Part shown: positions 33,794 through 45,313 of the stretch, piece by piece
How positions within the stretch are numbered: the stretch's first letter is position 1
Layout of the letters: the number at the start of each line of letters is the position of its first letter
Assembly: GCA_027605045.1 (NCBI GenBank)
Contig: JAQFWX010000029.1
Location: 488,815-552,814, forward strand
Direction: 5' to 3'
DNA: 64,000 nt
Source: Phallus indusiatus
Lineage: Eukaryota; Basidiomycota; Agaricomycetes; Phallales; Phallaceae
Translations under genes and position numbers: made by a program
Notes under the pieces: generated by a model
Database searches by the model: none
What the model saw: the letters and a program-made list of their open reading frames with translations, nothing else
Told to the model about the DNA's origin: nothing

Positions 33794-34877
33794 TTAAGAA
33801 TGAATAGATCTGGAAGCCCTGATTAATTTGAGACGCGCCAGTTCTTCGAGGAGCTCTGCCCGTTCTCGAAGTAGGGCTAAAGTGTATTGGGTAGGATACA
33901 GGTATTTGTCCGAATTGTAAATTTTGGGAGGTTTAGGAGGTGATGGTGGTGAAGAAGGCTAATTGCGAAATGTCGGCATCATTGAAGCTAGCTGAATAGA
34001 ATATGAAACATACTTTTGAAAAACGCCCTTGTCTGGATTCAAATTCCCGTATTTCTTCCAACTCGGAGACTCTTTTTAATAGTCCTTCATGTCGAACGCC
34101 AGCACCAGATTGAGTTGCCCCAGAGATACTGTGACTTTCTAAGGAATAACTGAACAAGCTTTGAGTTACCTCTTTCTTGTTCTCACCTGAGTCATCGCGT
34201 ATACCCCCATTGAAGAAAAACTCGGGAAACTCGAGCTGGTGGGTGCATTTGGGCGTTGAAGGTGGCGATGGCGATGGTTGATGTGCGGTTGGCGTAACCG
34301 AACCGTTGGAGATAGAAGTAGGGGCTGTTTCTGACTCTTCGTAGCTTGAGTCAACCGTGTTAGAACTAGTGTTCGCTCGTGACAAGGGTCGAATGGCTGC
34401 TCGAGCTTCTTCTTCAGCTTTGTTCCTATCTTCGTTATCGGAAGGTCTTGGAAGCGTAAGCTTTTCATAACCCAATTGGCACAAGACCTGTCCTACAAAG
34501 ATAAGTTCATCCAACTCTCCAGCAGCTAGCCTCTTCGGATCAATCTCTGATAACCCGATGTCCTTTTCCAAAATATCATCTTCCAGTACTCCCAATAGTA
34601 TCTTCATCATCTCTATTTTTGACTTTTGAGCGGTTGAGGTACGAATTTCTGACGGAATAGGAAGACGGTCTCGGAGAATGGATTCTAAGATTGCAAGGAG
34701 AAATGATGGAGTCAGGTCGTATGGCGTCTCAATGACAAGTGGTAAACAGAGCTGCTTGAGAAGATCATTCACATCGTCAACTAGATGTTCTATAAATAAA
34801 AAAACTCTGAGGATGAATCGCCCATATTTTCCTATAAGATCAGGATAAAAAACCATACCAATAAAAGTTCCATCCAT
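33794..34877 (-). CDS. possible DUF5745-type protein with C-terminal coiled coil
   Basis: Minus-strand exons 34877-34859, 34789-34014 and 33958-33794 give 319 residues. The 19 nt first exon codes for MDGTFI and joins IEHLVDDVNDLLKQLCLP... The first about 130 residues look like the DUF5745/calponin-homology-like fold of some centrosomal proteins (VDDVNDLL, LTPSFLLAILESIL, KMMKILLG-type spacing). A disordered Ser/Thr/Pro-rich middle follows. The end is a short coiled coil: LLKRVSELEEIREFESRQG in exon 2, then exon 3 with YLYPTQYTLALLRERAELLEELARLK. A role at the spindle pole body is possible but inferred. The last exon is added because a longer read-through lacks any such helix. Confidence 0.7.
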
Positions 34878-35337
34878 TCTGAATCCCAAGAACCTCAATT
34901 ATCTAGTTTGATATACAGAATTATGGCCTTTTTCAAAGTACTCCCACTAATGAGAATATACATGTAAAAATATGTGGATGAAAGGACGAAAATAAGAAAA
35001 AGAGTTTGGCACAAACTATCCGCGTCCAAACGGGTCTGGGCTTCCACCGCGTCGAACTTATTGTGACATCTGTGACATTTCTGCATTTTTGTTTCCGTCT
35101 TTTTCCTTCTTGTCAATCTTTTTTTTTATATGCTTCCTCGAAGTTTGGCTGAAACAACTGGGATCCTCACTTCTTCTAAAGATTTTCCAGCATGACGCAA
35201 TCCGATTATTTCGTTATAATCTCTAGTCGGTTCATAATCATCCTATATACCAGTCAAATCATATCATTGTTGCTAATATATGTATTCTTTTCATTTTACA
35301 TTTCTTCCAGAAATCCCTCCTAATAATTCTGTGATTT
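34878..35337. other. spacer
   Basis: Promoter side of the coiled-coil protein and 3' flank of the peroxiredoxin. No gene seen. Confidence 0.5.
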
Positions 35338-36177
35338 TCAAATCTTACTCAAAACAGTCTCAGCTTTCGTGAGAATAATATCGGTGGGAGCAGCCTCAAT
35401 GAAAACCTCTTTCACTTTGCTGTCTTCGACGATTAAGGCATATCGCTGAACAATGTCATCCACACGCCGGTCAGGAAACGCCAACCTTGAATTCTGGAAA
35501 TGTTCTCACCTTAGATCGTGGTGCTCCCAAAGGGCAGTCCCGTCGAACACTAGTCCGACATGTGTTGAAAATGTACATTGATCATCGGCAATGAAATGAA
35601 TAGCTATAACAAATGGATGTCAAGCAAATTCTATCCTTTCTGTACAAGGTAACGTACGAGTTCCATTAGGCGCTAATTTCTCCTTCCATGCTTTGGTGAC
35701 AAAAACGTCGTTGACGGCGATAACATAGATCCCGGCGATGCCTTTACTGGCAAATTCCGAGTACAGCTTGATATACTCGGGTATCTGAGCAGAACAGGGT
35801 GTAGTGAAAGCACCCGGAACACCAAGCTATAATGCAAAATCCCCCTTTGTCAATTCTGCGATATCCCAGTTGGTGACAATCGTCAAATAATACGTACGAT
35901 GATGTTCTTTCCAGGTAGGTTGGCCAGTGAAAATGTCTGATCAGGATCGTTCTCTTTGACTGCAACATCAGGAATAGATGAACCAGGCTAAACAAAAGTA
36001 CAGGATGTGTGAAATGTTGTGTAGCGTGCGTGTGTGTGTTTTTCAGCTCAAATTCTTAGCCAGAAGAGCAACAGACTTATTATATACCTTGATCTGCAGG
36101 GTAGTCGACAAAGCTGCGGCTGCCGCATGAGCTGCTGCCGCCGCTGTGGCGGTGGCGGATGAAACGATGGAGGTCAT
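35338..36177 (-). CDS. PRX5/Ahp1-type peroxiredoxin, with a one-base frameshift
   Basis: Exons 36177-36088, 35987-35898, 35826-35658, 35603-35510 and 35445-35338. The family reduces peroxides through a peroxidatic Cys, here Cys71 in VPGAFTTPCS (Thr68 at the usual position). KENDPDQTFSLANLPGKNIII is the preceding strand, and FIADDQCTFSTHVGLVFD leads to the dimer region. In exon 4 the frame slips: after DGTA the sequence reads WEHHDL, while one frame over it reads GAPRSK, which joins RYALIVEDSKVKEVFIEA of exon 5. The run TTT at about 35532-35534 has one base too few. With the frame kept, the length would be about 183 residues, normal for the family. The N terminus is Ala-rich (about residues 8-22) and could be a weak organelle signal. 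Exon 4 has 94 nt where the phase demands 95 plus one. Confidence 0.88.
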
Positions 36178-36697
36178 AGTTACAATAGATGGAGGATGAA
36201 GATAACAATGAATGGATTATGAGAATTGGACTTTCGATTACCCATGGGGCAGGGCCCACTTGCCACTGGGTGGGAACCGCGGTGATCATTGATTCTGTCA
36301 CAGAAAGACGTCATCAGGTTTGCCGCGTCCACAGGACACCACACGACTTTGACAGGCGGGACAGCTGGGCTGGTATAAGGTTTTGGTGCCACGAGTGGAT
36401 ATTTCTCATGATGGAAAACAGACGAAAAGGAATGTTCTTCGCTACAGTCACGTCAAGGCAAGCTGGGTATCTTGTTGGAAGTTCCTTCCCTCTCGGCTAA
36501 CAAATCGTCCGGTCAGGGGCGCGGAGCCGCAGGACAACTCGGAGAAATCGCCTTGAACAAGACTCAAATTCACATGGGATGGGATTCCGGTAAGGATTCC
36601 GATATCCAGTCTCCGATTCCCTGATTCATCTTTAAAAGTCACTGTAATTAAAGGGCTCTTCCAATTCGAAAGATATTCATTAAATTATATCGTAAAT
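36178..36697. other. spacer, peroxiredoxin promoter
   Basis: Between peroxiredoxin start and the 3' end of copy D. Open frames at 36189-36642 lack motifs. Confidence 0.5.
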
Positions 36698-38086
36698 TTA
36701 CTGTACGTTTGAGGGGGTTTGAAGTGTTATTATAGGACGCGAAGGCTCTTTAAAGCTTCTTAGATTAAGTATCAGACGACCCCCCTCATATTTCAATGAC
36801 TTCGTTAGACGTGATAAAACAGATGAAAATAAAATCCTACCGCAATTCCCACAAAGACAACGGCCGTCCTAAAAAAAATTTTCTAATCAATACCTCGTCG
36901 AAAATAAGATTAGCGACACACTGTATTATTGCCAGACTAACGGGTTTCGTTTGAAGAGCGAAAATAATAAAGGTTACTATTAGTTATGATTTTTGTTCAG
37001 GACTTCAATCAATATCAAGAGGTAAATCGTAATCTCACCGTTAATAAGAGCAAAAGCCCACAACCCATCTCTAATAAAAATGTAACAAAGGGTAGACATG
37101 CCCATTATCTTCCAAGAAGCTATTGTTAACACGATAGACCTGCTGAATTATAGCCAAACTTGAAAGCGAAAAACGCATGGATGAAACGTGGATTACCTCA
37201 CTGATATCAGAAATAGAAGGAAAGATTGAAAAAGCATCTCGGATATCCTAATTGATTTATATTCACTCAGAGATCGGCGTACGTATTGGACGAGGACTTA
37301 CCAGGCGTCATGTACAAAATGAGGGAAATGTACTGCGATACATTCTCCAAGAACTCCTCGTACAAATATAGCCTTGGAAAAAACAACTGGCGATTTGAGG
37401 GTGAACAAAATTGAGAAAAGCACAGATGCCGTGCTTTTCAATATCCAGAGAATTCCTAAACCAACTAGAATTCTCCGGTCTCTTTCGTAAAAAGCAAAGG
37501 CTGATTGAAGTGATTAATTTATAATATGAAATTTTCAAAACATAACCACAAAAACATACCACGATACGCAAGTAGTGCATCCATACTACACACCACTATA
37601 AAACCGCCTATCGAACAATACCAGGTATATAGCCGGCAAACGACATCCCCCGTCTTGAAGCGAGTTTGACTAATTACGATTGATATTCTAAGAATGAGGG
37701 CTCATCAGTTTGTAATACATGTGAAAACTACTATTACCAACATCGATACACTCAGAGCTAGGTATCGGATGATAAAGAAGAGATAGTTCACAATACTGAT
37801 TCGAGTTCTAAAACAAGCATGTATGAGTCTTGAGTTTCTTCACCTGAGACACAATTTAATAGAATACGGACTTCCAAATAGCCTCCATCTCTTGACCGAA
37901 AGTAAGCATGATGTCCCATATAAAAAGTGCACAAACAGCAGCTGATTTTGAAAATATCAACGAGTTAATAGTTTGAAATAATTTGAAATAACCTTGGAAC
38001 AATGAGACAGTGAACGAATCTCGGGCTTCTAGAACTAAAAAGCTTTCTGACGGTAGCACTGTAATAAAGTTATCGAGACGTATCAT
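36698..38086 (-). CDS. DUF6533-like seven-helix membrane protein, copy D
   Basis: Exons 38086-37993, 37941-37872, 37807-37742, 37687-37560, 37500-37302, 37247-37197, 37139-37039, 36976-36922, 36868-36841 and 36784-36698 give 292 residues. Exon lengths 70, 66, 128, 199, 51, 101, 55 and 28 for exons 2-9 are identical to copy A. Motifs: ALFIWDIMLTFGQEMEAIW (the usual YDQE is FGQE), SIVNYLFFIIRYLAL, SMDALLAYR, AFAFYERDRRILVGL, LGEC, FIRDGLW and GGRLILNLRSF (GSR changed to GGR). The tail is the shortest of the family, 29 codons. It is alone on the minus strand between peroxiredoxin and the zinc-finger gene. Donors GTCCGT and GTTGGT are weak but keep phase. Confidence 0.78.
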
Positions 38087-39137
38087 CGACAGGTCTTTGA
38101 AGAGCCGCAACACGAAGATAACATGCTCGTTTATGTATAGAGGTATACCAAAAAGCCCTTGGCTCAGTTAGACTGTGCAGGCGAAACCAACGGCAATCTA
38201 GAAGGGATTCAGGTACGCTCGGATAAAGTGCCCTTCATAACAACTACTGGTGATTTGCCAGCGAGCATGCTGCCACCATCGACTAGTTTTTGTTGGTAAC
38301 CGCTTATGAGCGCGTGGACCATGACAGGATTGAGCCGACTTTGCAAGTGATGTTTTAGAATACAGCCTGGCGAGGCAATCGAGACGATCGTTCATGTTGG
38401 GAAAAGGAGACTATCCGTACGCAAAATATCGGGTATCAAACGTATAATTGTTGGATTTGGGCCAATTATCCGTAGAATAGGTGCTCCCCCAAATGCATTT
38501 GATGTTCTCAGTTCACCAGGTTTCAGATACGAAGTACCTCAACTAACACGCGTGCGGGTCGACAAGCTTTCCGGAAACTTGATGTCAAAATCGTGATGCA
38601 GTACTGATGTCAAGTCCACTTTTTGAGTTTTCAGGTTGACGAGGCTATCTAATCATGATTCGCCCGGTGTATAACTAAGAAGCTACAAAGGCTTGTTCAG
38701 AAAGTCTCATAACGTTGACATAAATACTGAAGAGAAATAATCCCACAAGGAGTTAGATAAGTCACAAACTAATTGTGTATATTGTGACGGACCTGGCGGA
38801 CTAGATTCTGGAACTCCAGCCTCCGGAGTATGTAGGCTGTTCAAACAAACTTAGTCGTGTCGCAAGGTACATCTGTCCCGTTCCGTTCTGTCCGTCGTTT
38901 GGGTAAAAGGTCCGATCTAGCTGCATTGGGAAATGTGCAAAGGAGTCATTTTGTGAAATTTTGGATGTTCGCCAAGATGGATTCGGAGCGCCCGTTAGTG
39001 TCACGCATGTCACAAGTCACAAAACATCATCTCATCGATGGAGCCTGTTTGCTGTTCGCTAGCTCTACACACAATCAGGCCCACAATTTTCACGAGGTTC
39101 AGACACAACAACTACGATATGAACTCAGTACTAAGTG
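38087..39137. other. 1 kb interval without a gene
   Basis: Promoter of copy D and 3' flank of the zinc-finger gene. Nothing else recognised. Confidence 0.5.
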
Positions 39138-40991
39138 TCATTTTCTAGGGAAATAATACAGGAATCTATCGTTATAACTGTACCAATCTTTTTTTTCCGG
39201 TATCAGCGCTTTCAAACGACTCAGCTCGTTTTTCCATACATCCGTGCCTGTAAGCTCTTTATGCTTCATCCTCAGGTGCTGCTCCATGTTGATTCTCCTG
39301 ATCACTAGAGAGGTCTCAACATCCGTGCACAATGAGCACTTTATCTGCTTAATCTGCTCACGTACGAAAGCAAATTGGGCCTCGGTTTCCACGAGAGGTG
39401 CAGACCTATTTTTGAAAGCGTCGTCATCGAAATGCTCGACGTTTTTGACATCCTGGATAATGTGCGATGAAACCAAATGCTCTAGTGATCGGTCGTTTCG
39501 CCAAACCGAAGACTCTGCTCCGCATAACGTGCATGGACCCCTGCTGGGGAAATACCTGTCTAGCCATTCCTGACTCCGAACCGGAGCTCTTTTATGCTTT
39601 TTGGGCAAATTTTGTTCCATTTTGCGATCTTTTTTTATTGCGGGAACGATGACAACTTTCTTAGCAGTCCGAGCTCGCTTTTTGGCAGGAAGGATAGGCC
39701 GGTATTTTTGCTGGGGTTGATGCACTGGAGAGAGAGAGTGGTTTGACGGTGCAGTAAAGGGAGCGGCGTTTGTGGTGGGCATAACCGGGTACGGTGGAGG
39801 GGAGGAAGAAGAAGGTAATGGGTTCGATGAACGAGGGGCGGTGGGTAAAGTGACATTTGACGGGGCCTGTACTGGACCCTGCATGGGGGTTGGGATAGCC
39901 GACGCGGAAGTGAGAAGTGAAGAACTAGAAGGTACAGGATCCTGAAAATGAGGCATTGGTTGAGAACGATAAGAAAAGTTGTATGGAGAGGATAACGCGG
40001 AATCGTAAGAAGCAGAGGTGGTTGGATTAGGAAAACTAGGTGCAGCAGGTACGATGGTGTCTGTCCCGGCAGTGATATGGGTTGTTTTCGGACAAGGGAG
40101 CCGAGACTGCTGGATATTGTGCGCAGTCGCTTCAGTACCTCGTGCCAAGGTGTTGTGGTGTAAAGGGTGCATGTGTGATCGACCTCGTCGGTCTAATTCA
40201 TCACCCAACTCCTGGTTACCTTGCCTCACGTCGTAATGGGATACGTTGCCACTCGACGGTCCCGCGTTAATGTGATTAGTTTGTAAAGGTTTCTGGGAGT
40301 TGGAAAATAGATGCCTTTGGAAGGCGGTATGTTAAATAGATATCTTTGACACCAAAAAGTGAAAAGAGATCTCACGTTCTCAACTCCCAGTCTGTGCGGT
40401 ACGGATCTACGTACTCGGCATGAGACGTGTTGAAGTCTTGCGTTGAGTATCTAATTATCAACGAAATATCATCAGATGTCGTAATATAAAATGAGAAAAA
40501 AGATTTACGAGTTCGAGGGTCCGACATATGGAGCACGCGTGTACTGATCATTCGGTTCGACATACACTGAATGTGAGTAAGGACCAGAATCCACGCTAGC
40601 GAGTAGAAAAGATTGTTAGGTGCGATAAGATGACACAAACAATAAAGAGAGTTTCACGTGTCACAAGGCTTATTGAATGCATTTCCGGGCATGTGAAAAT
40701 ACCCGCCAGGAGGGCCCATCGATAAGCCACTGGGATCCGAGTCCGACGGTTGACCGTGTTCCAGAACCTGATTCGGACCGTGGTTGGGAGATATCTCTCC
40801 AAGCGGTGCATTGATGTATGCATCTCTAAGGGTACTCTATTACTATGTTTCTCCGTTTTGAAGTTCAACGATAGTGAATCTTACCCATTGTCCACGCAAT
40901 CGACGTGGGTTACGCTAAACTGTAGGGAACTCGGAAGGCCCAATTCTTCGATGAATTGTGGCGAAAAGTAAAGGTCGGAACTCGAACTCAT
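39138..40991 (-). CDS. C2H2-like zinc-finger protein with Pro/Ser-rich middle
   Basis: Exons 40991-40885, 40834-40665, 40566-40509, 40450-40376 and 40314-39138 give 528 residues in frame. The first four exons form a low-complexity N terminus (MSSSSDLYFSPQFIEELG...PPGGYFHMPGNAF...YTRAPYVGPSNS). The middle is Pro/Ser-rich, followed by a basic block KKRARTAKKVV...PKKHKR (about residues 348-379), a likely nuclear signal. Two Cys-Cys/His-His arrays follow: CTLC at 398-401 with HLVSSH, and CSLC at 463-466 with QHLRMKH. These look like divergent C2H2 fingers, so a DNA-binding regulator is likely, but no known family was recognised. The exon 2 donor GTGACA was chosen because the alternative at GTGAAA breaks the frame of exon 3. 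Confidence 0.7.
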
Positions 40992-41085
40992 AATGTGGTG
41001 AGAGTGCAAAGATGTGAATAGAAAAGACGAGTAAGAGGCGTCTTGAATAATAGCGGGCGTGAAGCGGGGGAAAGGGGAAGGGAGT

Positions 41086-41093
41086 CTTTTATA
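41086..41093 (-). promoter_or_regulatory. TATA box of the zinc-finger gene
   Basis: TATAAAAG on the minus strand, about 95 bp before the ATG at 40991, in the only upstream stretch with such a match. Confidence 0.55.
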
Positions 41094-42897
41094 TGTTTTA
41101 GAGGAAAAGGAGCGTCATCCACGGGGATGCCTGAGCGTGAGTACTACTAAAAATGCAGGGTTAATGCACTAGTTTAGGTCTAGAAAGGAGTTCATTTACC
41201 TCATGGTGTTGTCACGATTATCTACACTTAGGAGGGGAGGAAGGAACCAGGCAATGTTGTTCATGTCCAAAATGAGGGGTTCGTGTCAATATTGACAGAG
41301 AACGTTGCCTGAAGTCCCGGAAATTGAAGCTTTTGTTCTAAAGAAGCGGAAAGGAGATCCCGACTTTTGAAACTTAAAAACCCAAATCGCGTGGGGCTTA
41401 TTCTCTGAGACCACTTTTGTGAAAAGAAAAAAGACCATACAGATAGTGCTTCCAGATCGGCCTCAAGTGTCCTTTCAGCTCACCGCGAGCATTAATTGGC
41501 ACTTCAAACACTTAACTAATCTTAATCCATATGAAATCGTTGATATCAAAAATTCACCACGTTTGGAAGGGAAAAAATCTTTGTCTGCCTTAATAAGGAA
41601 AGCGCTTGCGTAGATGGAATGCTGTGCTGCCACTGACCAGCCGTATTACCATCATTGACCAGCCATGGACACGAACAAAATGCGTGTGATATGTACATAT
41701 TGAATGCAGGGATGAGCTCCGTCCGTCGCATCTTCTAAGGCATATGCATATTGCCACATTGCGTGATTGAGTAAGTACGCGTCATGGTTTCTAGTTGTTA
41801 CATTGTGCGTATACACGTTTTCGACGCGTTTCGACGGTTCGGTTCTAATGGACAAACTCGAATTCATATGATGGGCTTCAAAATTCTGAATATAGATAAT
41901 AAGATCTTGGTGAACTTTCAATAATAAAGGTGGGATTGAACAGATTAGATGATTTTGTCAACGCCGCACACCTTTTTACACAATTCCGAAGCCGAAAAGT
42001 CATAAGGGTGAACGAATCTATAAAGGTAATAGGGCGCGCGCACTTTGGAAAGTAACGTGGCTTCTTTAATTTTGCCAAAAATTATGCTATAAACAAAAGT
42101 ATCCTCCAAAGATAATAACACATTGCCTGTTTCGTGCTCTCCAGCGAAATTTTCCGAGCGACAGAGCTCTCAACCCCGCTTTTGTTTTGTCCCTGAATTG
42201 GCCTGAGTAAAGCGGCGCTGGTCAAGAGAAAGACCTGCGGAGCTTGAAATTGAATTTGCTTTGCCCTGTGGACGAGTACCGCCGACCGCGAATTTGTCAC
42301 CGTTGTACGCGTACGGTGTCATATCTTGGTCAATCCAGTTTGTCCTCAAAAAGTTTTACAATCCTTACCCGAAAACTCACATATTGTATCCCCCTAACAT
42401 CTGTCAGCCCATTGAGGGCACCCCCAACGGTCAACGGCGCCATATGATCAAATGTCGGCCAATCATGTATTCTATCATTTTCAAATTTTCTTGATTTTCA
42501 ATTATTCTGGCCTAGAATTCCTTTTCATCAGCGGAGAATTACTGTGTTATTTATTATCTGCTTTACTTCGTAAGTGGCTTAATCTTTATCGGTAAAAGCT
42601 GCGCATTTGCCTGTCAGGCTGAATCTTTGCGCCAAAAGGAAGAGCATTTCATAAAGATCAATCAAAATAGAGCTTAAACGACATTGGTAGCCCAACTAAA
42701 CCTAAATCCCCGGTTCGGTTATTCAACACCCCTTCTCCGTTTTCATTGGCTACGAGGCAATATAATATGTAATGCATCTCTCTCTGAACACACAGATGAT
42801 ATGGTATATATATCATGTCCCCCATGGCTAAGCCAGTAAATCGCGCCCGTATAAATTTTCCTCGATGTACGTTTAGTCCTTTAGTCCAAGCTTGTCG
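41094..42897. other. 1.8 kb gene-poor interval
   Basis: Scattered short open frames on both strands without motifs. TATAAAT at 42850-42856 lies 48 bp before the copy E start. No mobile element recognised. Confidence 0.5.
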
Positions 42898-44377
42898 ATG
42901 ATGGTACCAGCTACGAATATGACCGTCATCTCGCCTCTCGCGCACAATCTGTCTCTTGAAGCTTCTGGTTCTTTGCCCGTCTCTCTGTTTCAAGGTTGTG
43001 TTTATTTGAATCTCATTACTAACGACTTCGTTGGCTGATTCACTCTTAGCTTCAGTTTGTGCGCTTCAGATATGGGATATCGTACTCACTTATGACCAAG
43101 AAATCGAGCTTGTCTGGAAGTCGGTGGATTTTTGATGTATAAAATCTTGTTTATTGACCTGACTTTATATTTTAGAGTACGAAGTAATGCGGTGAACTAT
43201 CTATTTTTCATAGTTCGGTATCTAGCTTTGAGTGTATCATTGTAAGCAACCAATGTTATACGCCCGTCCTTCCTCGTCTGGCTAATTCTAAAACCAATTA
43301 TTACACAAGAACGACAGTTGTCGTGACACAAAGCCGGTTCAAGGCAGAAGACCAAATTTGTGGATTCTATACTTGGTATACTACTATAGCTAATGTCGTA
43401 CTAGTATGCACCACGGATATTTTACTGGTTTATCGGGGTAATATTTTATGATGGATCTCTTCAATTTAAACAACTCTAACTATCCATTGCTACTTTCAGC
43501 GTTTGCCTTCTATGAGAGAAACAGAAGAGTGCTAATCGGTTTGGTTGTCCTCTGGGTATCACTAAACCTCGGATCGCTTGTGTTCACACTCTTGATCGTG
43601 CTCAAATTACCGGTCACCCATTCTATGTCTTTTTTTATACGTGGGGTACTTGGGGAATGTGTTGCTGTAGGCTTACCTCAGCTTGTTCATGCCGCTTGGT
43701 GAGTACTTGAGTGCTCAGGCACATGAGTATTACAATGCGACATATGTACTGAGACTGCTTATCTCAGGATTTTCGAACTGGCCTTTCAAATTTGTCTTGT
43801 TACTCTGGTATCGATAAAGTAGTGAGCTTCTCTTCGCTGTTTAAGACTGAAATCTGATTCATTTGTCTCCCAAAGGGTCGTCAGATTGACAATTGCCTCG
43901 TGGGCGACAAGCGGTATATGTACCTTCTACTACGTTCTTGTGAGAGATGAGCTTTGGTGCTTTCTCATTATTTTCTGTAAGAATATCATACTCCCCCTCA
44001 AGAGTTTAAACCAAATTCATCACTCACTTACAGTGGTCTCCCTCATTTCCGCTTTTCAAACCAATCCTTCTGGTATAGCACTTATACAGTATGTCGTACA
44101 AAATTTGACACATTTGCCAAGTTACTAACGGGATGTCGATTCACCTAGAACGGCGGTTCTATTACTGGGAACAGCAGTAAGATTTCAATCACATGACGCT
44201 TCATTAGAACTCTAACAAGTGCCCGCTCAATATTCACAGGGAAGTCGTCTCATACTCAATTTAAGAAACCTCAAGACCGTCTCGTGTGCTCGGAACTCGG
44301 ACACTTATTTTATCTCGGGAAATCGAATAGAAAGCGAAGTGCTCTTCGGTTCCATACTACCAGACTCTGGAGAGTAA
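42898..44377 (+). CDS. DUF6533-like seven-helix membrane protein, copy E
   Basis: Exons 42898-42994, 43050-43119, 43176-43241, 43310-43437, 43500-43698, 43768-43818, 43876-43976, 44034-44088, 44149-44176 and 44240-44377 give 310 residues. Exons 2-9 have the same lengths as in copies A and D. Motifs: ALQIWDIVLTYDQEIELVW, NAVNYLFFIVRYLAL, AFAFYERNRRVLIGL, LGEC, VRDELW and GSRLILNLRNL. Exon 7 opens KVVRLTIASW after a 57 nt intron. The tail TYFISGNRIESEVLFGSIL is family-like. The start MMVPATNMT is the first ATG of the exon. It is flanked by long gene-poor DNA on the left. Confidence 0.8.
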
Positions 44378-45079
44378 AATATTATATAATTGAAGATTGG
44401 AATTTGTTCACAACAACTGGCCCTATTCTCCAAATGGACAAGGAACATCCCAACTATTAATTGCGGTGGACAGATTTCCTCTCGCGACAGTTTTAGAGTT
44501 ATGATAGAGCGATACGGTGGTCGACGGAACAAGAAATAATAGCGATGCTCAGACCCGGCGGGATGGTGACAGGAGAAAGTATCTCTAAGATGTAGAAACA
44601 CAAAAGTGGATTATTTTAAATGCGAAAAGGGAAAGAGATTCCTAATATTCCAACACGTCTCTGAATCAATTATTTTGGCCGACCTGTATATTTACCTCTT
44701 CTCTCGTCGTCCCAATGACACAGTGTGGCGCGTATTACTCAGTCGTTCCCTTTTCTTCAACTTATATATTCTGCTTTTTGATCCAATTTTTATCACCAAA
44801 AAAATTGTATTGGCCATACATGATAAATTAATTATAATATGAGTTTCACAAGACTAGATGCGATGAACAAAAAAAAAATCAAAAGACGATTGTGAGGAAA
44901 TTTGAGTTCAAGTACAAGACTACAAGACTAAATGCAAGGAATAAAAAAAAGGGGGGAACACGTTGTAAATCGAAGACGAATTGTGGAAGAGATAATATTC
45001 TGCTGATCAAAGTTTTGCTTAAAACACGACGTTAGGTCGACAAGCGTACGAGGATGTGACCCGGGCCACGCTTCCCTTT
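44378..45079. other. convergent 3' flanks
   Basis: A/T-rich with poly-A runs at about 44871 and 44943. No gene seen. Confidence 0.5.
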
Positions 45080-45313
45080 TCAGCAAATGACACAGGGGCC
45101 GTTCGTTGTCGATGGTGCATCACTGTCAACTTCCCATACTGTAAGATCTATATCCCCGGATGGGACAAACGGGGCTGGGCTGGGTTGGGATTCGGGAAGA
45201 TTGTGCGAGGCGAGGTCGGAAACGCTCGCGATGTTTCCTTCGCTGTTGCCGGAAGGCGGGGGAAGGATGGTGAAGCTGAGGTTGGTGAGGACGCGGGTAA
45301 AATTGTCGAACAT
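45080..45313 (-). CDS. 77-residue CaaX protein, candidate pheromone-type precursor
   Basis: A single ATG-started exon of 77 residues: MFDNFTRVLTNLSFTILPPPSG... to ...DAPSTTNGPCVIC. The last four residues CVIC form a CaaX box, the site of C-terminal farnesylation. Mushroom mating-type pheromone precursors are short (about 50-80 residues), often begin MD.F/MF..F-like, lack a signal peptide and end in CaaX; this fits all four. Third positions are strongly C-rich (ACC, CGC, GTC, CTC, AAC), unlike the flanks, which supports real coding. TATAAATA on the same strand at 45478-45485 is 165 bp upstream. No STE3-type receptor is seen in the window, so mating-type function is an inference; another lipidated small protein is possible. 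Confidence 0.55.
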   Translation of the reverse strand: MFDNFTRVLTNLSFTILPPPSGNSEGNIASVSDLASHNLPESQPSPAPFVPSGDIDLTVWEVDSDAPSTTNGPCVIC

